NCBI RefSeq assembly: GCF_024359545.1
Contig: NZ_JAKQZG010000002.1
Span: 310,001-374,000, forward strand
Source of the DNA: Jiella marina
GTDB lineage: Bacteria; Pseudomonadota; Alphaproteobacteria; Rhizobiales; Rhizobiaceae
DNA length: 64,000 nt
Direction: 5' to 3'
The notes under the pieces were generated by a model. The model was not told where the DNA came from and made no database searches. It worked only from the letters and a program-made list of their open reading frames with translations. This document shows, one piece after another, positions 52,869 through 59,985 of the stretch. A program made the translations under genes and the position numbers. The stretch's first letter is position 1; each line of letters opens with the position of its first letter.

Positions 52869-53723
52869 ATGCCCTTTGCACCCCTCTCCGATCGCGCCGT
52901 TCTGACCCTCACGGGAGAAGAAACGGAAGAATTTCTGCAAGGCCTCGTCACCGCCGACATGGCGCCGATGAGCGCCGATTCCGTCCGCCCGGCGGCGCTT
53001 TTGACGCCCCAGGGCAAGGTGATGTTCGAATTCCTCATGAGCCGCATCGAGGGCGGCGTGCGGATCGACTGCCCGGCCGCGATGCGGGCCGATTTCAAGA
53101 AGCGCCTCACGCTCTATCGCCTGCGCCGCAAGATCGAGATCGCCGAGAGCGAGGATAAGGTCTTCGCCGTCTGGGGCGAGGGGGCGACCGGTTTAGTCGA
53201 CAGTCGCTTTCCCGATGAAGACGTCACCCGAGCCTATGGCGCGGCACCGGCCGGGCTGGAAGAGGTGGATGCGGAAGAGTTTCGGGCGCTGCGCATTGCC
53301 CAGGGCGTCGCCGAGATCGGCGCCGACTACGCAGCCTCGGACGTGTTCCCTCACGATGTCCTGATGGACTTCAACGGCGCGGTCTCCTTCAAGAAGGGCT
53401 GTTTCGTCGGTCAGGAGGTGGTGTCGCGCATGCAGCATCGCGGCACGGCGCGGCGGCGGCTGATGCTCGTTTCCGCCGCGACCCCGCTGATGGCCAATGC
53501 CGACATCATGGCCGGCGAAAAGAGCGTCGGACAAATCCTGTCGATCGCGGACGAAAACGGTCTGGCCTTGGTGCGGATCGACCGGCTGGCGAATGCCGCC
53601 GCGAAGGACGCGGCGCTCACCGTCGACGGCGTGCCCGTGGCGCTCGAAATCCCCGCCTTTGCCGGCTACGTGATCCCCGAACGCCAGGGCGACGACACCG
53701 GAGAGGCCGGCGACGCGGCATGA
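52869..53723 (+). CDS. ygfZ: folate-binding iron-sulfur maturation protein YgfZ
   Basis: YgfZ helps maintain certain Fe-S enzymes, among them the radical-SAM protein MiaB. The 284-residue protein has the aminomethyltransferase-like fold with FLQGLVTADMAPMSADSVRP, TPQGKVMFEFLMSR, and the diagnostic motif KGCFVGQEVVSRMQHRG with the conserved cysteine. The ATG at 52869 begins MPFAPLSDRAVLTLTG, typical of the family; the frame is open to 52719. The next gene starts inside its stop codon (four-base overlap). Confidence 0.92.
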   Translation: MPFAPLSDRAVLTLTGEETEEFLQGLVTADMAPMSADSVRPAALLTPQGKVMFEFLMSRIEGGVRIDCPAAMRADFKKRLTLYRLRRKIEIAESEDKVFAVWGEGATGLVDSRFPDEDVTRAYGAAPAGLEEVDAEEFRALRIAQGVAEIGADYAASDVFPHDVLMDFNGAVSFKKGCFVGQEVVSRMQHRGTARRRLMLVSAATPLMANADIMAGEKSVGQILSIADENGLALVRIDRLANAAAKDAALTVDGVPVALEIPAFAGYVIPERQGDDTGEAGDAA

Positions 53724-54388
53724 GGCAGCCGGCCAGGAAAGCCGCCGCGAAGGCGCCGCCGCGCGTCTGGCAGCGCATGCTGTCGGGCCGGCGGCTCGAT
53801 CTGATCGACCCCTCGCCCCTCGATGTGGAGATCACCGACATCGCCCATGGCCTCGCCCGCGTCGCCCGCTGGAACGGCCAGACGCGGGGCGATTTCGCCT
53901 TTTCCGTCGCCCAGCATTCGCTGATCGTCGAAGAAATCGTTGCGGAAAGGGAGCCGGACCCGCGCTGGCGGTTGGCGGCGCTGCTTCACGATGCGCCGGA
54001 ATATGTGATCGGGGACATGATCTCGCCCTTCAAGACCGTGCTCGGCAGCGATTACAAGGCCGTGGAAAAGCGCCTGCAGGCGGCGGTGCATCTGCGCTTC
54101 GGCCTGCCCGGCGAACTGCCGCAGCGGATCGAAAAGGCGATCAAGGCCGCCGACCGTCTCTCGGCCTATCACGAGGCGACGCGGCTTGCCGGTTTCGCGG
54201 CAGGCGAGGCGGCGAAATTCTTTGGCGAACCGGGCCAGACCGGGTGCGACCTCGCCTGGTTCGACCCGCGGCCGGCGCGGGAGATGGAAGAGCGCTTCCT
54301 AGAGCGCTTCGAAGCCCTCGACGCTCGGCTGACCGGCGGCGAGAAGGAGATGATCGCGCAGCCAACGGATGGTAGCATCGGCCCATGA
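53720..54388 (+). CDS. HD-domain phosphohydrolase (YfbR-like)
   Basis: A 222-residue HD-superfamily metal-dependent phosphohydrolase. Metal ligands are visible: His in FSVAQHSLIVEE, the HD pair in RLAALLHDAPEYVIGDMISP, and Asp in IKAADRLSAYHEATRLAG. The domain is closest to 5'-deoxynucleotidases such as YfbR. The N-terminal 20 residues are basic (MRQPARKAAAKAPPRVW). It overlaps ygfZ and the next phosphatase by four bases each, so the three are translationally coupled. Confidence 0.87.
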   Translation: MRQPARKAAAKAPPRVWQRMLSGRRLDLIDPSPLDVEITDIAHGLARVARWNGQTRGDFAFSVAQHSLIVEEIVAEREPDPRWRLAALLHDAPEYVIGDMISPFKTVLGSDYKAVEKRLQAAVHLRFGLPGELPQRIEKAIKAADRLSAYHEATRLAGFAAGEAAKFFGEPGQTGCDLAWFDPRPAREMEERFLERFEALDARLTGGEKEMIAQPTDGSIGP

Positions 54389-54900
54389 CCTATCTCGTCG
54401 TCTCCTCCCTCGCGGACATGCCCGAGACCGTTGCCAGCCACGGCGCTCTCGATCTCCTTACCCTGATCAACGCCGACACGCCGGTTCCGCGGCCGGCGAC
54501 GATCGAGGCGACGCGCCATCTCTTCATCGGCGTGAACGACATCGCCGCGCCGATGGAGGGCTACACCGCCCCTTCCGTCGACCATCTGGACCAGCTTCTC
54601 GATTTCGGCCGGCGCTGGAGCCGCGACGCGCCGCTCGCCGTCCATTGCTGGGCCGGCATCAGCCGCTCCACCGCCGCCGCCTATATCCTCGCACTCGCTA
54701 TCAATCCCGAGCTCGACGAGGAAGCGCTCGCGAAAGAGCTGCGCAGGCGCTCACCGTCCGCGACCCCCAACCCGATGCTGGTTGCCCTTGCCGATGAAAG
54801 ACTTGAGCGCGGCGGCCGCATGGTCACGGCGATCAAGGCCATCGGGCGGGGAGAGAATGCCTTTGCCGGCACGCCGTTCGTTCTGCCGCTGACGCTTTGA
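54385..54900 (+). CDS. dual-specificity/tyrosine phosphatase-like protein
   Basis: A 171-residue protein with the cysteine-phosphatase P-loop HCWAGISRSTAA (H-C-x5-R-S), which holds the catalytic Cys and Arg. Flanking parts fit the atypical DSP fold common in alphaproteobacteria (FIGVNDIAAPMEGYTAPSVD, with a likely general acid Asp). It is the last gene of a coupled operon with ygfZ and an HD phosphohydrolase. The substrate may be a phosphoprotein or a small phosphate ester. Confidence 0.88.
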   Translation: MTYLVVSSLADMPETVASHGALDLLTLINADTPVPRPATIEATRHLFIGVNDIAAPMEGYTAPSVDHLDQLLDFGRRWSRDAPLAVHCWAGISRSTAAAYILALAINPELDEEALAKELRRRSPSATPNPMLVALADERLERGGRMVTAIKAIGRGENAFAGTPFVLPLTL

Positions 54901-55065
54901 GAGGAAAGGAGACGGTGGGGCCTGAGGGGTGAAACGGCATTGATCATTCCCATCCCGAGGGCGTGCGTTTCGGCTGTGTCGCGCATCACCGAGAGGGGAG
55001 GGGCGGTTCGGTAGCTTCTGGACATTGGCGGTCGCAAGGAACTGCCGCAACCCAGAAGGAAACGA

Positions 55066-55122
55066 ATGATGATCCGCAACACCCTGTTTGCCCTTGCCGC
55101 TCTTGGCACTTCGCGCCGTTGA
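55066..55122 (+). pseudogene. 5' stub of a disrupted exported-protein gene
   Basis: AAGGA then ATGATG opens a frame that reads MMIRNTLFALAALGTSRR and stops after 18 residues. It has the start of a normal signal peptide but no mature protein. The break lies where the lower-GC module with the next gene begins, so the rest of the gene was probably lost by insertion or deletion. Confidence 0.5.
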
Positions 55123-55156
55123 TGTCAGTTCCTAGGCCCAAAGCGGTCATCGCAAC

Positions 55157-55720
55157 TTAGGAGCCCGCCCTGAGCGATCCGGTCTTCCCCGGGAACTGCG
55201 CCTTCGGATTCTGCCGCCACCAGAACTCCACCGAGACAGGGATGCGGTGGTGTTGCGCGAGGCGCGAGACTTCCTTCCACACGTCCGACGCGGACTGCCC
55301 CTGCACCGAGATGCCCAGGTCCTGGTGGTACTTGAAGCCGTCGTGCTCGTAACGCTCTGCCTTTGCCGGGACCCCGAGTTCACGGACCAGCTTGTCGCCC
55401 TCAAGGCCGGTCTTGTTCTTCACAGCCGCGATGGTCGTCAGCAGGATTGAGGACCAGCGAGGGCTCTGCAGGTTCTTGCCGTTGATTGTGACCTTCAGCG
55501 GCTTGGTGAAGGAAAGGCCGGGCGTGCTCTCGAAGTGCATAACGTTCCCGGTGGTCACCACCGCTTCGTCCCCTTCGTCGTCCTGCTCCAAGCCCAGTTG
55601 CTCCATGGTTTCGCGGATTACGCGATCCAGCGTCTCAGCGGGCGTCTTGGTGCCCCACCAGGTCGAGATTGACTTTAGGTTAGCGAACGCGGCGTCATTG
55701 ATACGTATGACAGGCATCAT
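55157..55720 (-). CDS. ribbon-helix-helix-like protein of unknown function with upstream inverted repeat
   Basis: A 187-residue protein I cannot assign to a characterised family. The N-terminus (MPVIRINDAAFANLKSIS, then TPAETLDRVIRETMEQLG) has the strand-helix-helix shape of a ribbon-helix-helix DNA-binding domain. A second domain (SFTKPLKVTINGKNLQSPRW, GLEGDKLVRELGVPAKAERY, HQDLGISVQGQSASDVWKEV) may be a ligand or protein-binding part, ending with VSVEFWWRQNPKAQFPGKTG. The ATG at 55720 is set by GGAGG six bases upstream. A large perfect inverted repeat 30-70 bp ahead is likely its operator. The gene lies in a lower-GC module beside a gene fragment. Confidence 0.72.
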   Translation of the reverse strand: MMPVIRINDAAFANLKSISTWWGTKTPAETLDRVIRETMEQLGLEQDDEGDEAVVTTGNVMHFESTPGLSFTKPLKVTINGKNLQSPRWSSILLTTIAAVKNKTGLEGDKLVRELGVPAKAERYEHDGFKYHQDLGISVQGQSASDVWKEVSRLAQHHRIPVSVEFWWRQNPKAQFPGKTGSLRAGS

Positions 55721-55749
55721 GTGATCCTCCATGGCTCGATGCAGGATCC

Positions 55750-55792
55750 ATGTTACATATCTCATTACTCATAGCAAGGAAATATGTAACAT
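55750..55792. promoter_or_regulatory. 11-bp inverted repeat, probable operator of the RHH-like gene
   Basis: ATGTTACATAT (55750-55760) and ATATGTAACAT (55782-55792) are perfect inverted arms, 21 bp apart, 30 bp upstream of the start at 55720. The arms share the GTTACA/TGTAAC core with the Rrf2 operator at 20659-20677, but in opposite order. Binding by the RHH-like protein is inferred. Confidence 0.6.
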
Positions 55793-55913
55793 CTTCCCTT
55801 GAAGGGTATGTTGCCGCAACTTCGACAGTCCTAGGCGCCACTGGCGAGCATTACGTCATGTGCCAGCTGCCTTGCCCTTCAAACGCAAAAATTTCCCAGT
55901 TAGCACCGTCTCC

Positions 55914-56669
55914 TCAAGCCGCCGTGCTATCCACGATCAGCACCGGCCTCCCCCGCGAACACCTCTCCACCCGCGCCTCCACCCGGTAAATCTCGCGCAG
56001 CATTTGCGGGGTGATCACCTCGGCGGTGGGGCCGCTCGCCTGCATGCGGCCGTCGGCGACGACGATGGTGTGGTCGCAATAGCGCAGGGCATGGTTGAGG
56101 TCGTGGAGGGCGATGAGGACGGCCATGCCTGCGGATCGCGCGCGGCGCTGCATGAAGGCCAGCACTTCGATCTGGCGATAGAGATCGAGCGCCGAAGTCG
56201 GCTCGTCCATCAGGAGAACTTCCGGCTTGCGGACGAGCGCCTGGGCGATGGCGACGAGCTGGCGTTGGCCGCCGGAGAGTTCGCCGAGTTCGCGAAAGGC
56301 CAGTGCCTTGATGTCGAGGGCGGCGAGGATCTCGTCGATCCCGGCGAGCTCCTGATCGCTGACCCGCCAGCCCGAGCCCTGCTTGGCGGCGAGAAGCACC
56401 GATTCATAGACGGTCAGCACCGCGTTGCCGCCGGTGTCCTGCGGCATGTAGCGGATCGCGTCCTTGCCGCTCGTGGCATTGGTCAGATGCACGGTGCCCG
56501 GCCCCGACAGCAGCCCGGCAATGCGCTTGAACAGCGTCGACTTGCCGGCGGCGTTCGGCCCGATCAACGCGGTGAGCGATCCGCCTTGCAGAAGTTCGGT
56601 GGTGATGCCGGAAACGATCGGCCGTTTGCCATAGGCGGCGCCGACGTCTTGGAGTGCGAGGGCTACCAT
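55914..56669 (-). CDS. iron-siderophore ABC transporter ATP-binding protein (FecE-type)
   Basis: A 251-residue ABC ATPase. Walker A is GPNAAGKSTLFKR, the Q-loop lies in RYMPQDTGGNAVLTVYESVL, the signature is LSGGQRQLVAIAQALV, Walker B LLMDEPTSALDLYRQ and the H-loop LIALHDLNHALRYCD. It overlaps the permease gene by seven bases. The frame is open far upstream, but the ATG at 56669 (MVALALQDVG) begins the domain. It powers the import of an iron-loaded siderophore with the next two genes. Confidence 0.93.
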   Translation of the reverse strand: MVALALQDVGAAYGKRPIVSGITTELLQGGSLTALIGPNAAGKSTLFKRIAGLLSGPGTVHLTNATSGKDAIRYMPQDTGGNAVLTVYESVLLAAKQGSGWRVSDQELAGIDEILAALDIKALAFRELGELSGGQRQLVAIAQALVRKPEVLLMDEPTSALDLYRQIEVLAFMQRRARSAGMAVLIALHDLNHALRYCDHTIVVADGRMQASGPTAEVITPQMLREIYRVEARVERCSRGRPVLIVDSTAA

Positions 56670-57730
56670 GCGCGCCTCCGGCTGCCGAAGATCAGGACGA
56701 AGAAAAACGGAACGCCGACGAGCGCGGTGATGACGCCGATGGGCAGGATCGCCCCGGGCAGGATCGTCTTCGAGACCACCGATGTGACGGAGAGAAGCAG
56801 CGCGCCGCACAGCACAGAGGCGGGCAGGAAGAAGCGCTGATCCTCGCCGACCAGCATGCGCGCCATGTGCGGGCCGACCAGCCCGACGAAGCCGATCGTG
56901 CCGACGAAGGAGACAGGGATCGCGGCGAGCAGGCTGACGGTCAGCATGGTCCTGAGGCGAAGACTGCGCACATTGACGCCGAAGCTCGCGGCCTTGTCCT
57001 CGCCGAGCCTGAGCGCCGTCAGCGCCCAGGCCTGGCGCGCGAACAGCGGGATGGTGGCGACCAGGACCGCAGCGGTGATCCAGACCTTCGGCCAGGTGGC
57101 CTTGGTGAGGCTTCCCATCGTCCAGAAGACGACGGCGGCGAGGGCCTGTTCGGAGGCGAGATACTGGAGGAGCGCGAGGAGCGCGTTGAAGGTGAAGACG
57201 AGCGCGATGCCGAGAAGCACGATGGTCTCGACCGTCACCCCCCGCAGGGTCGAGGCGAAATGGATGAACAGCGCCGCCGCCATCGCCATCGCGAAGGCAT
57301 TGATCGGCACCATGTAGTTCACGGCGATCGGCAGGATCGCCATGCCGGCGACGAGCGCCAGCGCCGCGCCGAAGGAGGCGGCGGCCGAAATGCCCAGGGT
57401 AAAGGGGCTGGCCAGCGGATTGGCGAGGATCGTCTGCATCTGCGCGCCGGCGACCGAGAGCGAGGCCCCGACCGTCACGGCCATCAACGCGATCGGCATG
57501 CGGATGTCCCAGACGACGACTCTGAGCTGGTCGCTGACCTGGTCCGCCTGGAACAGGGCCGAGAGCACTTCCCCGATCGTGTAGTTCGCCGGCCCGAGCG
57601 CCATGTCGACACAGACGCTGGCGAAGAGCGCCGCGGCTAGAAGCAGCAAGAGTGCAATGCGGCGAAGGGCGAGAACACGATAGTGTTCCCGCCCCACGTG
57701 AATCGTGGCTGGTGAAGTGAGAATGCTCAT
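56663..57730 (-). CDS. iron-siderophore ABC transporter permease (FecCD family)
   Basis: A 355-residue FecCD permease with about ten helices. Family motifs are VVVWDIRMPIALMAVTVGAS (R-x-PR-like start), AGAQMQTILANPLASPFTLG and ISAAASFGAALALVAGM, then FVGTIGFVGLVGPHMARMLV and LPIGVITALVGVPFFFVLIF near the end. The ATG at 57730 overlaps the stop of the binding-protein gene by four bases. Only one permease gene is present, so it should act as a homodimer. Confidence 0.94.
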   Translation of the reverse strand: MSILTSPATIHVGREHYRVLALRRIALLLLLAAALFASVCVDMALGPANYTIGEVLSALFQADQVSDQLRVVVWDIRMPIALMAVTVGASLSVAGAQMQTILANPLASPFTLGISAAASFGAALALVAGMAILPIAVNYMVPINAFAMAMAAALFIHFASTLRGVTVETIVLLGIALVFTFNALLALLQYLASEQALAAVVFWTMGSLTKATWPKVWITAAVLVATIPLFARQAWALTALRLGEDKAASFGVNVRSLRLRTMLTVSLLAAIPVSFVGTIGFVGLVGPHMARMLVGEDQRFFLPASVLCGALLLSVTSVVSKTILPGAILPIGVITALVGVPFFFVLIFGSRRRAW

Positions 57731-58860
57731 TCCTCGTTCGACAGCGAGACGAAGTAACCCGGCTTGTAGTCGAGCGGCAGGAAGCGCTCGTGCAGCTCCT
57801 TGAAGGTCGCTTCGGGATCGAGATCGGCGAAGAGATCCGGATGCAGCCATTTGGCGATCTGCTGGACCGCGACGAACTGGTAGGGGTTGTTGTAGAACTG
57901 GTGCCAGATCGCATGCACCTTGTCGTTCTCCACCGCCTTGATACCGGTGAAGGCCGGGCGCCTGGTCAGCGCTTCGAGCTTTTCGCGCGCCACCGAAACG
58001 TCGGCGCCGTAGCCGACGCCAACCCAGTTGCCGCCGGGCACATAGCCTTCCCAATTGCCGCCGGTGATGATCACCTGGTCGGGGTCGGAGGCGATGATCT
58101 GTTCGGGGTTCACAGTGCCGAAGGTGCCGGGAATGATGTCCTTGGCCATGTTGCTGCCCCCGGCGAGTTCGACCATCTTGCCGTAGTTCTCGTCGCCAAA
58201 TGACATGCAGCAATCGTCCGAATAGCCGCCGGCACGCTCCATGAAGACGAGGGGACGCTCGGGCTTCTCGCGCTCGATCACGTCCGTCACCTTCGCGATG
58301 CTCTCTTTGCGGAAGGCGATGAACTCCTCGGCGATCTCCTCCTTGCCGAACAGCTTGCCGAGAAGGCGCATGGAAGGCTCGGTGTTGACCATCGGCTCTT
58401 CGCGGAAATCGACATAGACAAGGGGAATGCCGACCTTCTCCAGCGTCTCGATGTAGCCGGATTCTTCCGTCGCGGTCTTGGCGTCGACATTCATGATGAT
58501 GACGTCGGGATCGAGCGCCACCGCCTGCTCCACGTCGAAGGTGCCGTCCTTCATGCCGCCGAAGGTCGGCAGATCGGCGATTTCGGGGTACTTCTCGAGA
58601 TAGGCCCTGTAGCTTTCCGGATCCGCCTTGGTCAGGTCGTCCCGCCAGCCGACGACCCGCTCGAACGGAGCTTCACGGTCGAGTGCGCCGACGAAATAGA
58701 TCTGCCGGCCTTCGCCGAGAATCACCCGCTCCACCGGCGTCTCGACCTCCACCTGCCGACCCGTGACATCGGTGACCGTCGTGGTCTCCGCTGCTGCGGA
58801 ATGAACACCGAAGACGAGCGCGACGGTGGAAATCGCGGCCAAGCGGCAGAAGGCATACAT
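57727..58860 (-). CDS. iron-siderophore ABC transporter substrate-binding protein
   Basis: A 377-residue periplasmic binding protein (FecB/FhuD class III fold). It has a signal peptide (LAAISTVALVFGVHSAAAE), DVTGRQVEVETPVERVILGE as the usual N-terminal strand, LDPDVIIMNVDAKTA, and an ERAGGYSDDCCMSFGDENYG block with a Cys pair. NPYQFVAVQQIAKWLHPDLF matches the conserved C-terminal helix. The metal-chelate specificity cannot be read. It is the first gene of the importer operon, with iron-operator candidates ahead. Confidence 0.93.
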   Translation of the reverse strand: MYAFCRLAAISTVALVFGVHSAAAETTTVTDVTGRQVEVETPVERVILGEGRQIYFVGALDREAPFERVVGWRDDLTKADPESYRAYLEKYPEIADLPTFGGMKDGTFDVEQAVALDPDVIIMNVDAKTATEESGYIETLEKVGIPLVYVDFREEPMVNTEPSMRLLGKLFGKEEIAEEFIAFRKESIAKVTDVIEREKPERPLVFMERAGGYSDDCCMSFGDENYGKMVELAGGSNMAKDIIPGTFGTVNPEQIIASDPDQVIITGGNWEGYVPGGNWVGVGYGADVSVAREKLEALTRRPAFTGIKAVENDKVHAIWHQFYNNPYQFVAVQQIAKWLHPDLFADLDPEATFKELHERFLPLDYKPGYFVSLSNEE

Positions 58861-58903
58861 GGTCGAATTCCTTTCGGATGGCTGATAGGCCTACTTGGAA
58901 TTC

Positions 58904-58920
58904 TTGATGCTTTCAGTCAA
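58904..58920 (-). promoter_or_regulatory. iron-responsive operator TGA-N9-TCA upstream of the siderophore importer
   Basis: On the minus strand TTGACTGAAAGCATCAA holds TGA-N9-TCA and is itself a partly palindromic 17-mer. It lies 44 bp before the binding-protein gene. It matches the exbB and siderophore-reductase operators in form. Confidence 0.65.
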
Positions 58921-58929
58921 TATTTATCT

Positions 58930-58946
58930 TTTAGAAGCTTTCAAAG
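58930..58946. promoter_or_regulatory. candidate Irr-type iron control element (ICE)
   Basis: TTTAGAA-GCT-TTCAAAG matches 12 of the 14 fixed bases of the Irr element TTTAGAA-N3-TTCTAAA. It is upstream of the TGA-N9-TCA operator and close to the divergent methyltransferase gene. Weak by itself; supported by context. Confidence 0.4.
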
Positions 58947-58967
58947 GCATGGAAGGCGACGAGGGGC

Positions 58968-59768
58968 ATGAACATGGTCGGGGCGAACTACACGTTGCGC
59001 GACGAGATCCGGGAGTACTGGTCGGAGCGCGCGGCGACCTTCGACGAGTCTCCGGGACACGGAATCTTTTCTGAAAGCGAGCGCATGGCCTGGCATGGGC
59101 TGTTCGCGCGACATCTCGGCCCTGCAGAAGGTCGCAGTGCCCTGGACCTCGCATCGGGAACCGGCGTCGTGTCGCATCTGCTCGATGAACTCGGCTTTCG
59201 GGTGACCGGCCTCGACTGGTCAGAGACGATGCTGGAGAGGGCGAAGGCGAAATCGGCGGTGCGCAAGAGCCGTATCGCCTTTCGGCTGGGGGATGCGGAA
59301 CGCATCATGGAGGAGGATGCGAGTTTCGACGTGATCGTGACCCGGCATCTGGTCTGGACGCTGGTCGATCCGGCCGCGGCCTTCGCCGAGTGGCTGAGGG
59401 TTCTGAAGCCCGGCGGGACGCTGATCGTGATCGACGGCGACTTCGTGAATCAGGGGCGGATCGAGCGACTGATCGTCAGGCTCGAAAGCCTGTTGGCGCG
59501 GCGCGGGAGAGGCGGCAACGGCACGGCACTTTCCGGCGATCTCGCCGAACGCCATCGCAGCATCCTGGCGCGTCTCCCGTTCCGCGAGGGCGCCCGCGCC
59601 GAGAAGGTCGCCGCGATGGTCGAACAGGCCGGCTTTTGCGATATCGCGATCGACCGGCGTCTCGGGGCGATCCACCGCGCCCAGGCTCGGCACATGTCGC
59701 TCACGAGAGGCCTCGTCCGCCAAGTGCAACACCGATATGCCATTAGGGCGGTGAAACCGGTCGATTAA
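58968..59768 (+). CDS. class I SAM-dependent methyltransferase, divergent from the siderophore importer
   Basis: A 266-residue methyltransferase. Motif I is ALDLASGTGVVSHLLDELGF, motif II TGLDWSETMLERAKAK, and later motifs are DAERIMEEDASFDVIVTRHL and RVLKPGGTLIVID. GAGGGG precedes the ATG at 58968. It shares its 107-bp upstream gap with the siderophore importer, so it may be iron-regulated and may modify a metallophore or another iron-related molecule, though this is inference. Confidence 0.85.
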   Translation: MNMVGANYTLRDEIREYWSERAATFDESPGHGIFSESERMAWHGLFARHLGPAEGRSALDLASGTGVVSHLLDELGFRVTGLDWSETMLERAKAKSAVRKSRIAFRLGDAERIMEEDASFDVIVTRHLVWTLVDPAAAFAEWLRVLKPGGTLIVIDGDFVNQGRIERLIVRLESLLARRGRGGNGTALSGDLAERHRSILARLPFREGARAEKVAAMVEQAGFCDIAIDRRLGAIHRAQARHMSLTRGLVRQVQHRYAIRAVKPVD

Positions 59769-59847
59769 GGCATCGGACCGAAAAGCGCAGCCGGCTTTCT
59801 GATGATCCGACGCGAAAACAAGGGCTGTAGCGCGGGCATCGAGTAGC

Positions 59848-59927
59848 CCCTCATCCTGAGCCTGTCGAAGGGCGCTTGGCGTCGGCGTTGCCTCTTCCCC
59901 CGTCCTTCGACAGGCTCAGGATGAGGG
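59848..59927. repeat. 24-bp inverted repeat of a dispersed alphaproteobacterial type
   Basis: CCCTCATCCTGAGCCTGTCG-AAGG (59848-59871) and its exact reverse complement (59904-59927) are separated by 32 bases. The CTTCGACAGGCTCAGGATGAG word is a common intergenic repeat in alphaproteobacteria. It fills the convergent gap between the methyltransferase and the cyclase and could act as a bidirectional terminator. Confidence 0.8.
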
Positions 59928-59985
59928 AAGAGGCGGAAGCGGCAAGTCTCGGGCGTTGTTCCGGCCACCGCGAGCCGCAGGCTGC

